NCBI RefSeq assembly: GCF_001941825.1
Contig: NZ_CP019038.1
Span: 6,572,001-6,636,000, forward strand
From: Massilia putida
GTDB lineage: Bacteria; Pseudomonadota; Gammaproteobacteria; Burkholderiales; Burkholderiaceae_D
DNA length: 64,000 nt
Reading direction: 5' to 3'
Shown piece after piece: positions 25,145-34,116 of the stretch. The first letter of the stretch is position 1; each line of letters begins with the position of its first letter. Position numbers and translations under genes: made by a program. The notes under the pieces were generated by a model. It was not told the origin of the DNA, did not search any database, and worked only from the letters and a program-made list of their open reading frames with translations.

Positions 25145-25957
25145 TCACATCTGCCGGAAGAGGTGTGCGAACAACGGACTGACCCGCAGCGTGTCCGTGC
25201 GGTCGCGCAGGTGCAGCGTCAGCTTGCCGGCATCGTCGCGGCTGGCGCTCGTCACGTGCCGCATGTTGACGATGGCGCCGCGGCTGATCTGGCGGAACTG
25301 GTCCGGGTCGAGCTGGGGCAGCAGGTCCTTGAGGCTCAGGCGGATCAGCGCGTCGCCGTCGGGGCCCGCCACGTTCACGTATTTGTCGAGCGCCTGGAAG
25401 TACGCCACCTCCTGCACGGGGATCATGCGGATGACGCTGCCGACGGCCGCGCGGATCACGGTCAAGCGCTCGGCCGGCGCCGCCGCTTGCGGCAGCAGGG
25501 CGCGCATCTGCTCGATCAGTCGGGCCAGGCCGTCGTCGCCCGATTTCTCCGGCGCGGGGGCGATGCGCGCCCGGAGCCGCTCGACGGTGCGGGCCAGGCG
25601 GGCGTCGCTCACGGGCTTCATCACATAGTCGACGGCGGCCTGTTCGAACGCCTGCACGGCATAGTCGTCGTACGCGGTCACGAACACGATCTGCGGGAAC
25701 GGACGCGCGCCGTCCCAGCGTTCGGCCAGTTCCTGCGCCGCTTCCAGGCCGCTCTGGCCCGGCATCTTGATGTCGAGGAAGAGGATGTCGGGCCGCAGTT
25801 CGAGCGCCTGTTGCACGGCGGCGACGCCGTTCGGCGCGGTGCCGGCGATGTCGAGTTCGGGCCACAGGCGGCGCAGCGTGGCGGCGAGCGTGGCGGCGAG
25901 GATCGGTTCGTCCTCGGCGATGAGGGCGCAGGGGGGCATGGATGCGGATGGGTTCAT
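25145..25957 (-). CDS. LytTR-family response regulator
   Basis: The 270-residue protein has a receiver domain (about 9-130; acidic pocket at Glu15/Asp16, phosphorylation site Asp62 in FLDIKMPG, Thr and Lys in VTAYDD and YVMKPVS) and a LytTR DNA-binding domain (about 160-268) with the typical VAYFQALDKYVNV and ISRGAIVNMRHV stretches. The linker is charged and helical. It is the partner of the kinase encoded before it: the two genes overlap by ATGA. AlgR/LytR-type regulators bind imperfect direct repeats. Target genes cannot be read from the sequence. Confidence 0.92.
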   Translation of the reverse strand: MNPSASMPPCALIAEDEPILAATLAATLRRLWPELDIAGTAPNGVAAVQQALELRPDILFLDIKMPGQSGLEAAQELAERWDGARPFPQIVFVTAYDDYAVQAFEQAAVDYVMKPVSDARLARTVERLRARIAPAPEKSGDDGLARLIEQMRALLPQAAAPAERLTVIRAAVGSVIRMIPVQEVAYFQALDKYVNVAGPDGDALIRLSLKDLLPQLDPDQFRQISRGAIVNMRHVTSASRDDAGKLTLHLRDRTDTLRVSPLFAHLFRQM

Positions 25958-27066
25958 GCGGTCTCCAGGGGAAGCGTGAGCCGGGCCAGCACGCCGTGCG
26001 GCTGGGCGGGAATCAGGGTCAATGCGGCGCGCGCGCCATACAGCACGTGCAGACGTTCGCGGGTGGTGGTCACGCCCACGCCCGTGCCTTTTGCGGTCGC
26101 CTGCGTGTCGGACAGGCCGAGGCCCGTGTCGCTGACGCAGATGTCGAGCAGGCCGGCGCGCGCGCTCGCCTCCACGGTCACGGTGCCGCCTTCGATCTTG
26201 GGTTCCAGGCCGTGGATGATGGCGTTTTCCACCAGCGGCTGCAGCAGCATGGCCGGCAGCCGCGCGCCGCGCAGCTCGAGAGGCAGGATGCAGCGATACG
26301 ACAGCCGCGATCCCATGCGCACGGCCATCAGCCCGAGATAGGCATCGGCCGCCTCGAATTCCTGGGCCAGCGTCGTCGTTTCAGAGCGGGTGGCGGACAA
26401 CGTGGCGCGCAGGTATTGGATCAGGTGATCGAGCATCCGGCTGGCCTGTTGCGGGTCGATGGCGATCAGGCCCTGCAGGTTGGCGAGCGTGTTGAACAGC
26501 ATGTGCGGCTCGATCTGCGCCTGCAGCAGCCGCAGCTGCGCTTGCAGGGCCTGGCGCTCGATGGTCTCGGCGCGCGTCTTGGCCTCGGTGCGTTCCAGCT
26601 TGATGCGCTCGACCCGTTCGCGGTTCAGGATCAGGAGCGCCATCGCGCAGGTGGCCAGCAGCGTGAGGCCGATCATGCCTTTCTGGCCGTGGTCGTTGGG
26701 GTAGTCGGACAGGTCGGGCAGGGGCCGGCCCAGCAGCAGGCTGCCGAGCGAGATGCCGCAATAGTGCGCGACGGGCGCCATCGCGACGAGCACCACGAGG
26801 CACGGCACCAGCCAGCGGCGCCGCCGCACCGGATCGTCGAGGAGGGTGAAGCGCAGGCCGTCGAGCACGAGCAGCGCCACCAGGCCGACGCAGATCGAGT
26901 ACACCATCTGGTCGTACAGTTCCCACGTCCTGCCGTTGACGAGCGTGATCAGCACGGCGGCCCAGGCGCAGACGATGACGGTCAGGCCGACGTCGTCGGC
27001 CAGGCGGCGCCAGAGGGGCCGGCACGTGTCTTGCGCACAGGGGAAGAAGCGGGTGAGGGTCGTCAT
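25954..27066 (-). CDS. LytS-type membrane histidine kinase
   Basis: The 370-residue protein has about four transmembrane segments (about 32-45, 51-67, 81-105 and 128-147), then a coiled region, then the His_kinase domain with QIEPHMLFNTLANLQ, which holds the phospho-acceptor His, and an ATPase domain with LLQPLVENAIIHGLEP and TGLGLSD-type glycine boxes. This layout identifies the LytS/YehU/AlgZ type. It lies first in a two-gene operon with the LytTR regulator. It faces the rnz gene across 145 bases of divergent intergenic DNA. Confidence 0.92.
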   Translation of the reverse strand: MTTLTRFFPCAQDTCRPLWRRLADDVGLTVIVCAWAAVLITLVNGRTWELYDQMVYSICVGLVALLVLDGLRFTLLDDPVRRRRWLVPCLVVLVAMAPVAHYCGISLGSLLLGRPLPDLSDYPNDHGQKGMIGLTLLATCAMALLILNRERVERIKLERTEAKTRAETIERQALQAQLRLLQAQIEPHMLFNTLANLQGLIAIDPQQASRMLDHLIQYLRATLSATRSETTTLAQEFEAADAYLGLMAVRMGSRLSYRCILPLELRGARLPAMLLQPLVENAIIHGLEPKIEGGTVTVEASARAGLLDICVSDTGLGLSDTQATAKGTGVGVTTTRERLHVLYGARAALTLIPAQPHGVLARLTLPLETA

Positions 27067-27211
27067 GGTTTGCCTGTCTGCTAACGTGTTACGGTTGCCG
27101 GCATTGTGCCGCCGCGGTGGGACGGCGGCAACCTGTCTGCGACGAAACCGCGTCGGGGCCGACCGAAACGGGGCATAATCGGACCGAATCCACCTTCCAG
27201 CCCGTCACGAC

Positions 27212-28168
27212 ATGGAATTCCAGTTCCTCGGCACCTCGTCCGGCACCCCCAGCAAGACGCGCAACGTGAGCGGCCTGGCGCTGCGCGGCCCGGGCGGCGG
27301 CTGGTCGCTCGTCGACTGCGGCGAGGGCACGCAGCACCGCATCCTGCACACGACCCTGTCGCTGCACGATTTGCGCGCCATCTTCATCACGCACCTGCAC
27401 GGCGATCACTGCTACGGGCTCCCGGGCCTGCTGGCCAGCGCCGGCATGCTGAACCGCACGGCCCCGCTGACCCTCGTCGGTCCGCCGTCTTTATCGACGT
27501 TCATCGAAGGCGTGATGGCGACGACCGAACTGGGGCTGCCGTATCCGCTGGACTTCATCCCCATCGGCGACCTGGCCGGGCGCGCCGTCCTGCCCGACCT
27601 GGCCGTCGACGCGATCGCGCTGTCGCACCGGATGCCGTCGTGGGCCTACCGCTTCACCGAGCGCACCGCCCTACGCAAGCTGGATACCGCCCGCCTGCGC
27701 GCGGCGGGCATCGCGCCCGGTCCCGTGTGGGGCACGCTGCAGGGCGGTGTCGATGCCGTGCTGGACGACGGCCGCGTGCTGCAGGCGCACGAGTGGCTGC
27801 TGGCGCCGCGCAAGGCGCGCACGATCATCGTCGGCGGCGACAACGACGAGCCTAGCCTGCTGCTGGACGCGGCGCGCACGGCCGAGGTGCTGGTGCACGA
27901 GGCGACGTACACGGAAGAGGTGCTGCTCAAGGTGGGGCCGGCGCCGATGCATAGTTCGGCGCTGCGGGTGGCGCGGATGGCGGCGGCTGCCGGGTTGCCG
28001 AACCTCGTGCTCACTCACTTCAGTCCGCGCTACCAGGAAGGGGAGGGGCCGTTGTCGATGGCGGCGGTGGAGGCGGAGGCGCGCGGGGTCTACGGCGGAA
28101 ATCTGTTTTTGGCGCGGGATTTCGACCGCTACGTGCTCGATCGGGAAGGGCGGTTGAGGCAAATGTAG
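27212..28168 (+). CDS. rnz: Ribonuclease Z
   Basis: This endonuclease trims tRNA 3' ends and is a metallo-beta-lactamase-fold enzyme. The 318-residue protein shows LGTSSGTPSKTRN at the start, the zinc motif HLHGDH (His61, His63, Asp65, His66), the SHRMPSWAYRFTE region, and the later HEATY and LTHFSPRY motifs with further zinc ligands. The length and order match bacterial RNase Z. The ATG at 27212 is the only one that keeps the GTSS loop near the N-terminus. It ends near a stem-loop shared with the convergent gallate operon. Confidence 0.95.
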   Translation: MEFQFLGTSSGTPSKTRNVSGLALRGPGGGWSLVDCGEGTQHRILHTTLSLHDLRAIFITHLHGDHCYGLPGLLASAGMLNRTAPLTLVGPPSLSTFIEGVMATTELGLPYPLDFIPIGDLAGRAVLPDLAVDAIALSHRMPSWAYRFTERTALRKLDTARLRAAGIAPGPVWGTLQGGVDAVLDDGRVLQAHEWLLAPRKARTIIVGGDNDEPSLLLDAARTAEVLVHEATYTEEVLLKVGPAPMHSSALRVARMAAAAGLPNLVLTHFSPRYQEGEGPLSMAAVEAEARGVYGGNLFLARDFDRYVLDREGRLRQM

Positions 28169-28200
28169 GGGAGCATGCAAGGCCGGGGCCTCAGATGAGA

Positions 28201-28248
28201 CGTGCCCGCGCGTGACGTTTGCGTAACGCCGCCTGTCGCGCGGGCACG
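28201..28248. repeat. Inverted repeat between rnz and the gallate operon
   Basis: CGTGCCCGCGCG and CGCGCGGGCACG form a perfect 12-base stem around a 24-base loop between two convergent transcription units. It has no T-tract, so it may act as a bidirectional 3'-end structure or be a chance GC-rich palindrome. Confidence 0.5.
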
Positions 28249-28270
28249 GCGTGTCCGCCCCGCGATCTGG

Positions 28271-28969
28271 TTAATCGACGTATTTGAGACCCGCCTTCGC
28301 CAGCGGCTCGCGCATGCTGTACATGTCGAGCCCCAGCACCCCGGACGCCAATTTCGCGCGCTTCTCGCCCTCGAGCGCCTCGCGTTTCTCGGCCACGTCG
28401 GCCACACGCGCGGCATCGACCGCCGGCACGACGACGACGCCGTCGTCATCCGCCACGATCACATCGCCCGGATTGACGAGCGTGCCCGCGCAGATCACGG
28501 GGATGTTGACGGAGCCGAGCGTCGCCTTGATGCAGCCCTTGGCGCTGATCGCGCGGCTCCACACGGGGAAGCCCATCTCCTTGAGCACGCGGACGTCGCG
28601 CACGCCGGCGTCGATGACGAGGGCTTGCGCGCCGCGCGCCATGAAGCTCGTCGCCAGCAGGTCGCCGAAATAGCCGTCCGTGCATTCGGCCGTGACGGCC
28701 GCCACGACGACGTCGCCCGGCTGGATCTGCTCGGCCGCCACGTGCAGCATCCAGTTGTCGCCCGGGTGCAACAGCACGGTCACCGCCGTGCCGGACACCT
28801 GCTGGTCCGGCCAGATCGGCCGCATATAAGGCTTCAGCAGGCCCGTGCGGCCCATCGCTTCGTGCACGGTGGCGCTACCGAGTTTGCCGAGGCGCCCGGC
28901 GGCGGCGCGGTCGGCGCGCTCGATGTTGCGCTTGACGATGCCGAGTTGATTCATCAGCGGTGTGGTCAT
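28271..28969 (-). CDS. galC: 4-carboxy-4-hydroxy-2-oxoadipate aldolase / oxaloacetate decarboxylase (GalC/LigK type)
   Basis: This class II aldolase splits 4-carboxy-4-hydroxy-2-oxoadipate into pyruvate and oxaloacetate, the last step of the gallate and protocatechuate 4,5-cleavage pathways. The 232-residue protein shows the family's [39 protein letters not shown] and [24 protein letters not shown] blocks; the last carries the metal-site DAGVRD motif. HMG/CHA aldolases and RraA-like proteins share this fold, but operon context supports the aldolase. The ATG at 28969 is two bases past the stop of the hydratase gene. Confidence 0.92.
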   Translation of the reverse strand: MTTPLMNQLGIVKRNIERADRAAAGRLGKLGSATVHEAMGRTGLLKPYMRPIWPDQQVSGTAVTVLLHPGDNWMLHVAAEQIQPGDVVVAAVTAECTDGYFGDLLATSFMARGAQALVIDAGVRDVRVLKEMGFPVWSRAISAKGCIKATLGSVNIPVICAGTLVNPGDVIVADDDGVVVVPAVDAARVADVAEKREALEGEKRAKLASGVLGLDMYSMREPLAKAGLKYVD

Positions 28970-28971
28970 CT

Positions 28972-30009
28972 TTACAATCCTTTCTGTTTCAGGGCCGCGT
29001 CCAGGCGCGGGAACACGGCGCGGGCATTGCCTTCGAAGATGCGGAACCGGTCCTCGTCGGTGAGCGCGGCCGCCTGGATGTAGCGCTTCGTGTCGTCGTA
29101 GTAGTGGCCCGTTTCCGGATCGATGCCGCGCACGGCGCCGATCATCTCGGACGCGAACAGCACGTTTTTCGTCGGGATCACTTTTGTCAGCAGGTCGATG
29201 CCCGGCTGGTGGTACACGCAGGTATCGAAGAAGATGTTGTTCAGCAGGTGTTCTTCGAGCAGGGGCTTTTTCATTTCCTGCGCGAGGCCGCGGAACCGGC
29301 CCCAGTGATACGGCACCGCGCCGCCGCCGTGCGGGATCAGGAATTTCAAGGTCGGGAAATCCTTGAACAGATCGCTCGTCAGGCATTGCATGAACGCCGT
29401 GGTATCCGCATTCAGGTAGTGGGCGCCCGTCGTGTGGAAGCAGGCGTTGCAGCTCGTCGAGACATGGATCGTCGCGGGGATGTCGTACTCCACCATCTTT
29501 TCGTAGATCGGATACCAGTGGCGGCTCGGGAGCGGCGGCGACGTCCAGTGGCCGCCGGACGGGTCCGGATTCAGGTTGATGCCGACCATGCCGTATTCCT
29601 TCACGCAGCGCTCCAGCTCGGGGATGCACGTGGCCGGATCGACGCCGGGCGACTGCGGCAGCATGGCGGCGCCGATGAAGTGATCCGGGAACAGCTGCGA
29701 CACGCGCCAGCACAATTCATTGCAGATGGCGGCCCACGTGGCGCTCGTCTCGAAATCGCCGATGTGGTGCGCCATGAAGCTGGCGCGCGGCGAAAAGATC
29801 GTCAGGTTCGATCCGCGTTCGCGCATCAGGCGCAGCTGGTTCGTCTCGATCGACTCGCGCAACTCGTCGTCGCTGATCTTGAGGTCCGCGACTTTCGGGC
29901 CGAGTCCGGGCGTATTCAGGTTCGCGACCTGCGCGTTGCGCCAGTCTTCCAGCGCTTTCGGCGCGGTCGTGTAGTGGCCGTGGCAGTCGATGACCAGGGG
30001 CTTGCGCAT
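28972..30009 (-). CDS. ligJ: 4-oxalomesaconate hydratase, amidohydrolase type (LigJ)
   Basis: This enzyme hydrates 4-oxalomesaconate to 4-carboxy-4-hydroxy-2-oxoadipate. The 345-residue protein is an amidohydrolase-superfamily member with [14 protein letters not shown] at the start (metal-binding HxH), IPATIHVS in the middle and [17 protein letters not shown] later, all in line with LigJ. Pseudomonas putida GalB is an unrelated hydratase, so the name LigJ fits better. I chose the ATG at 30009, which is just before the HxH strand; the 27 upstream residues are shadow. The start lies one base from the tautomerase stop, and the three enzymes form one tight operon. Confidence 0.9.
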   Translation of the reverse strand: MRKPLVIDCHGHYTTAPKALEDWRNAQVANLNTPGLGPKVADLKISDDELRESIETNQLRLMRERGSNLTIFSPRASFMAHHIGDFETSATWAAICNELCWRVSQLFPDHFIGAAMLPQSPGVDPATCIPELERCVKEYGMVGINLNPDPSGGHWTSPPLPSRHWYPIYEKMVEYDIPATIHVSTSCNACFHTTGAHYLNADTTAFMQCLTSDLFKDFPTLKFLIPHGGGAVPYHWGRFRGLAQEMKKPLLEEHLLNNIFFDTCVYHQPGIDLLTKVIPTKNVLFASEMIGAVRGIDPETGHYYDDTKRYIQAAALTDEDRFRIFEGNARAVFPRLDAALKQKGL

Positions 30010-30010
30010 A

Positions 30011-31117
30011 TTATTTTCCTTTCCAGATGTCTTGCGATACCAGTACTTCGCCGCGCATGATCGGGCGCGCGGTGCGCAGCAGGGCGGCACGGGCCACCCG
30101 CTGCGGATTGTCCTTGTCGAGTTCCAGCTCGACGCTGAATTCGCCGGTCGGATGCTCGACCGACACAGTCTTGACGAGCCCCGGAGGCACCGCCGCGATA
30201 CCCTGCGTGACCGAGCCTTCCAGCACGCACGCCGTGGCGACGGTGACGGCGGCCAGCACGCCGATCGCCTCGTGGCACACGTGCGGGATGAAGCAGCGCG
30301 TGGTCACGCTGCCGCCCGCGCGCGGCGCGGCGACGAGGCACATCTTCGGGTAGCTTTTACTTGTCACGTCGCCCAGGCCCATCAGCGGGCCGGCGCCAAG
30401 GCGCAGGGCTTCCAGCCGCGCCTTCAGCGTGTCGTTCGCATTCAGGTCGGCCACGCTTTCGTAGCCGGTGACGCCCAGGTCCGCGGCGCGCACGAGCACC
30501 ATCGGCATGCCGTTGTCGATCAGGGTCGCAGCGATGCCGTCGACGTCGTCCAGCACGCGGCCCGTCGGCAGCAGCGATGGGCAAACGGAACCGGCCGTGT
30601 CGAGAAAGTCGATCGTGATCGGCGCGGCGGTACCGGGCACGCCGTCGATGCGGGCGCCGCCCGTGTATTGGAGTTTCCCGCCCGGCGTCCGCACGGTGAC
30701 GTCGCACTGCATGCCCGTGTTCAGCGTGAGCACGCGCGCCGTCGTGGTGCCGTCCGCGACCGGCAGCAGGCCCCGTTCCAGCGCGAACGGCAGCACGGCC
30801 GCGAGCATATTGCCGCAGTTGGGCGTGGTGTCGACCGTGTCCTGGTCCGGCTGCAGCTGGGCGAACAGGAAGTCGAGGTCCACGCCCGGCGTCGTGCTGG
30901 CGCGGACGATGCCGACCTTGCTCGTCAGCGGGTGCGCGCCGCCCAGGCCGTCGATCTGGCGTTTGTCGGGCGAACCCATGGCCGCCAGCAGCACCTTGTC
31001 GCGCAGTCGCGGGTCGTCCGGCAGTTCGCTGTCGAGGAAGAAGGGGCCGCGCGACGTCCCGCCGCGCATCAGCATGCAGGGCACCGGCGTCAGGTCCGAG
31101 TTGCGTTCTTGGGTCAT
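30011..31117 (-). CDS. galD: 4-oxalomesaconate tautomerase (GalD, PrpF family)
   Basis: This isomerase converts the keto form of 4-oxalomesaconate to the enol form used by the hydratase. The 368-residue protein has the PrpF/DapF-like duplicated fold, with MRGGTSRGPFFLDSELP near the N-terminus, GLGGAHPLTSKVGIV, TPNCGNMLAAVLPFALERGL (its Cys being a typical catalytic residue of this fold) and QDIWKGK at the C-terminus. It is the first gene of the minus-strand gallate operon, with AGGAGAGAG upstream of the ATG. It is divergent from the LysR gene across 115 bases. Confidence 0.92.
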   Translation of the reverse strand: MTQERNSDLTPVPCMLMRGGTSRGPFFLDSELPDDPRLRDKVLLAAMGSPDKRQIDGLGGAHPLTSKVGIVRASTTPGVDLDFLFAQLQPDQDTVDTTPNCGNMLAAVLPFALERGLLPVADGTTTARVLTLNTGMQCDVTVRTPGGKLQYTGGARIDGVPGTAAPITIDFLDTAGSVCPSLLPTGRVLDDVDGIAATLIDNGMPMVLVRAADLGVTGYESVADLNANDTLKARLEALRLGAGPLMGLGDVTSKSYPKMCLVAAPRAGGSVTTRCFIPHVCHEAIGVLAAVTVATACVLEGSVTQGIAAVPPGLVKTVSVEHPTGEFSVELELDKDNPQRVARAALLRTARPIMRGEVLVSQDIWKGK

Positions 31118-31209
31118 GGATCTCTCTCCTGGTTGTGCCCACAGTATCGGCGGCGGGCCTGTGGCCTTGGTTGCTTTGTCGGTGGTGATCTGTTCTAATT
31201 TGCTTATTT

Positions 31210-31224
31210 GTTGTCATTGTCAAC
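31210..31224. promoter_or_regulatory. Candidate LysR box between galD and the regulator gene
   Basis: GTTGTCATTGTCAAC pairs at six of seven positions about its centre and contains T-N11-A, the LysR-type core. It lies 8 bases before the regulator's ATG in the region shared with the divergent galD promoter, fitting autoregulation and control of the operon. Confidence 0.5.
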
Positions 31225-31232
31225 GGTTTTTC

Positions 31233-32432
31233 ATGTCCCTCGTCAGCCTGCGCCACCTGCATGCCTTCACGGCCGTCGCCGCCGCCGGCGGCATCCGCCG
31301 CTCCTCGGAAACGCTGTATCGCGCGTCGTCCGCCGTCACCCGTTCCGTGTCGGCGCTGGAGCAGAGCCTGGACGCGCAACTGTTCGAAAGGAAGGGCAGA
31401 GGGATGCTGCTGACGGCCGCGGGCGAGGTCGTGCGCCTGCGCGCGGACCGCATCCAGGCCGAGCTGCGCGACGTGCGCGACGACGCCCAGCGCGTGCGCG
31501 GCGGCGTCAAGCCGGGCGGCATCGAGGCGCTGCTGAACGAGCGCCGGCTGGAAGCGGCCGCGCTGCTCGCCGAGGTCCACTACATGCCGGGCGTGGCGCG
31601 TACGATGGGGACGTCGCAGTCGGCCGTCAGCCAGGCCGTCGCGCGGCTGGAAGACGCGCTGGGCCAGCCGCTGTTCCTGCGCACGGCGCACGGAATGGTG
31701 CCGACGGATGCGGGACGGCGGTGGATCGAACGCTTCGAGCGGGTGCTGGCCGAGCTGCGCCACATCCCGGCGGATATCGCGGCGCTGAACGGCGTGGTGG
31801 AGGGCGTGGTGACGGTCGGCGCGCTGCCGCTCGCGCGCTCGCAGCTGCTGCCGCAGGCGATCGCGCAGGCGCTTGCAAAACATCCGCGCCTGCGCGTGCG
31901 CTCGCTGGAAAGTCCGTACGGTGAACTGATGGCGGGGCTGCTCAGCGGCCGGATCGATTTCGTCGTCGGGGCGCTGCGCACGTCGGCGGGCGACGCGTTT
32001 CACTCGCAGCCGCTGCTGGTCGACAAGGTGGCGCTGATCGCGCGCCGCGACCACCCGCTGGCGGCGCGGACGACCATCGCCATGGACGACCTGCATGCGT
32101 ATCCCTGGGTCATGTCGCGCGCCGGCGCACCGCTGCGCGAACACTTCGACCAGTTCTTCGCGCGCCGGGATGCCACGCCGCCCGTGCCGGCCGTCGAGAC
32201 GGGCGACCTCGCGCTGGTGCGCGGCCTGCTGCTGGCCAGCGACATGCTGACGGCGCTGTCGGCGCGGCAGCTGCACCACGAGATCCGCACCGGCCAGCTC
32301 GTCGAACTGCCGTTCGCGCTGGCGGGCATGGAACGCGACATCGGCGTGACGACCCGCAGCAAGGCCCACCTGTCGCCGGGCGCGCGCGCCCTGATCGAGG
32401 AAATCCAAGCGCTGGGCGCGGCCTGGGGCTGA
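31233..32432 (+). CDS. LysR-type regulator with two helix-turn-helix domains, probable gallate pathway regulator
   Basis: The 399-residue protein is about 100 residues longer than a standard LysR regulator. Two LysR-type HTH regions are visible. One is at about 5-64, with RHLHAFTAVAAAGGIRRSSE, then LYRASSAVTRSVSALEQSLD and LFERKGRG. The other is at about 106-163, with EAAALLAEVHYMPGVARTMG, then TSQSAVSQAVARLEDALG and LFLRTAHG. A normal LysR effector domain follows (about 190-390). Tandem HTH regions are known in some regulators of aromatic pathways, so the two could bind two half-sites or direct repeats. Placement between the galD operon and the transporter-dioxygenase genes points to gallate or a related phenolic acid as inducer. 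The ATG at 31233 lies next to the predicted LysR box. Confidence 0.88.
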   Translation: MSLVSLRHLHAFTAVAAAGGIRRSSETLYRASSAVTRSVSALEQSLDAQLFERKGRGMLLTAAGEVVRLRADRIQAELRDVRDDAQRVRGGVKPGGIEALLNERRLEAAALLAEVHYMPGVARTMGTSQSAVSQAVARLEDALGQPLFLRTAHGMVPTDAGRRWIERFERVLAELRHIPADIAALNGVVEGVVTVGALPLARSQLLPQAIAQALAKHPRLRVRSLESPYGELMAGLLSGRIDFVVGALRTSAGDAFHSQPLLVDKVALIARRDHPLAARTTIAMDDLHAYPWVMSRAGAPLREHFDQFFARRDATPPVPAVETGDLALVRGLLLASDMLTALSARQLHHEIRTGQLVELPFALAGMERDIGVTTRSKAHLSPGARALIEEIQALGAAWG

Positions 32433-32744
32433 ATACGCCGATAAGCAGAATGCAACGCCGGGGTAGTCGAAAGCAATACATCGGAACAGGGCAAAACGTA
32501 CACTGCATCGCCTAGGAACCGGATATTCCGGTCCCGGCCCATGCTATGCCGCCGCTCCCAGAAGACGGCAACGCAGCCCATCACCGAAGGGAACCTCGAA
32601 AAACCGTCGCGCGCGGCCGCAAGGTCGTCCGAGAAGCGCAGTTGTACGAAAAGTACGGCGAGCACCGCAGCGTGCGCGGTCCGGTCGACAGTGCAACGCG
32701 CGGCAGGTTTTTCGACGCTCCCGCTGTATTTGACAGGAGACTTA
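32433..32744. other. Leader and promoter region of the transporter-gallate dioxygenase genes
   Basis: This 312-base stretch separates the LysR gene from the transporter. It holds a perfect inverted repeat ACCGGATATTCCGGT (32518-32532), which may be an operator, and at its end a clear ribosome site (ACAGGAGA) for the ATG at 32745. The translated frames through the stretch lack family features, so I see no further gene. Confidence 0.6.
32518..32532. promoter_or_regulatory. Palindrome ACCGGATATTCCGGT upstream of the gallate transporter
   Basis: The 6-3-6 inverted repeat lies about 210 bases before the transporter ribosome site. It does not resemble the LysR box near galD, so a second regulator is possible. 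Chance is also possible in GC-rich DNA. Confidence 0.4.
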
Positions 32745-32794
32745 ATGATTACGGCACACACGCTCGATGTGCGGCGCACATCAACGGCCGCACG

Positions 32795-34078
32795 ATGTCC
32801 GGCTACCAGTGGCTCTTGCTTTTGCTTTGCTTCCTCATCATCACCACCGACGGCATCGACGTCGCCATCATGGGCTTCCTCGCCCCCGCGATCACCAGGG
32901 AGTGGGGCATTTCCAAGGCGGCGTTCGGCGTCGTGATGAGCGCCGCGCCGATCGGCCTCGCCATCGGTGCGTTGATGATCGGCCCGCTGTCCGACCGCTA
33001 CGGCCGCAAGCGCCTGCTGATGGTGGCCGTCGCCTGGTTCGGCGTGTTCAGCGTGCTGGCCTCGCAGGCCGGCGACGTCGTTTCCCTGTCCGCGCTGCGC
33101 TTCCTGACCGGCCTTGGCCTGGGCGCCGCTATGCCCAACACGACGACGCTGCTGTCGGAATACGTGCCGGAAGCGCGCCGCGGCACGCTGCTGGCCATCA
33201 TGTTCACGGGCTTCAATCTGGGGTCGGCGCTGGTCGGCTTCGGCGCGGCCGCGATCCTGCCGCACTATGGCTGGCGCATGGTGCTGATCGTGGGCGGGGC
33301 CATTCCGCTGGCCTGCCTGCCGTTCTACCTTTTCCTCGTACCGGAATCCGTGCGCTTCCTCGTGGTGAACAACTACGCGGCGCCGCGCATCGCGGCCACG
33401 TTGAAGCGCGTGGTCGGCGGCGACGTCGCGCTGGACGCCGTCTTCACGATCAGCGAGCAGAAGGTCGAAGGCAAGGCGAAAGTGGGCGCGCTGCTGGCAC
33501 CCGCTTTCCGCGGCATCACGCTGTCGCTGTGGGCCACTTACTTCATGGGCCTGCTGGTCATCTACCTGCTGTCGGGCTGGCTGCCGACGCTGATCAAGGA
33601 AGCCGGCCTGCCGATCGAGCGCGCCGCCAACATCACGGCGATGTTCCAGCTCGGCGGCACGCTCGGCGCCCTGGTCGTCGGCTGGCTGATGGACCGCTGG
33701 ACCCCGAACAAGGTCATCGCGTCGACCTATGTCGCCGGCGCCGCCCTCATCCTCGTGGTCGCATCGAGCGACGTGCAGTCCGCGGCGTTCGGTACCCTGG
33801 TACTGCTGGCGGGCTTCTGCATGAGCGGGGCGCAGACCGGCCTGAACGCGTTCGCGCCGCAATGCTATCCGACCGCGGTGCGCGCCACGGGCGTCAGCTG
33901 GATGCAAGGCATCGGCCGCTTCGGCAGCATCTTCGGCTCGGCCGCGGGCGGCGTGCTGCTGTCGCTGGGCTGGGGCTTTTCGGCGGTGATCGCGATCCTC
34001 GCCATCCCGGCCGCGCTCGCGGCGCTGTCCATCGTCTTCACCCGGTTCACGGCGCGTGCCGTGCCGGCAACCGCTTGA
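32795..34078 (+). CDS. Aromatic acid:proton symporter (MFS, AAHS family), probable gallate transporter with N-terminal frameshift
   Basis: This MFS importer has about 12 transmembrane segments; the frame from the ATG at 32795 gives 427 residues. Family features are GIDVAIMGFLAPAITREWG, the loop GPLSDRYGRKRLL and GLGLGAAMPNTTTL. The true start looks shifted. A strong ribosome site (ACAGGAGA) serves an ATG at 32745 in another frame, whose product begins MITAHTLDVR, as AAHS transporters often do. The expected continuation, AHINGRTMSGYQWLL, is read in the 32795 frame. Adding one base near 32769-32775 would join them. The ATG at 32795 has no clear ribosome site. This is either a sequence error or a real lesion. 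The transporter is followed after 38 bases by gallate dioxygenase. Confidence 0.82.
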   Translation: MSGYQWLLLLLCFLIITTDGIDVAIMGFLAPAITREWGISKAAFGVVMSAAPIGLAIGALMIGPLSDRYGRKRLLMVAVAWFGVFSVLASQAGDVVSLSALRFLTGLGLGAAMPNTTTLLSEYVPEARRGTLLAIMFTGFNLGSALVGFGAAAILPHYGWRMVLIVGGAIPLACLPFYLFLVPESVRFLVVNNYAAPRIAATLKRVVGGDVALDAVFTISEQKVEGKAKVGALLAPAFRGITLSLWATYFMGLLVIYLLSGWLPTLIKEAGLPIERAANITAMFQLGGTLGALVVGWLMDRWTPNKVIASTYVAGAALILVVASSDVQSAAFGTLVLLAGFCMSGAQTGLNAFAPQCYPTAVRATGVSWMQGIGRFGSIFGSAAGGVLLSLGWGFSAVIAILAIPAALAALSIVFTRFTARAVPATA

Positions 34079-34116
34079 GGCAACACCCGTCATCCCGTAT
34101 TCAATCAGGAACCATC

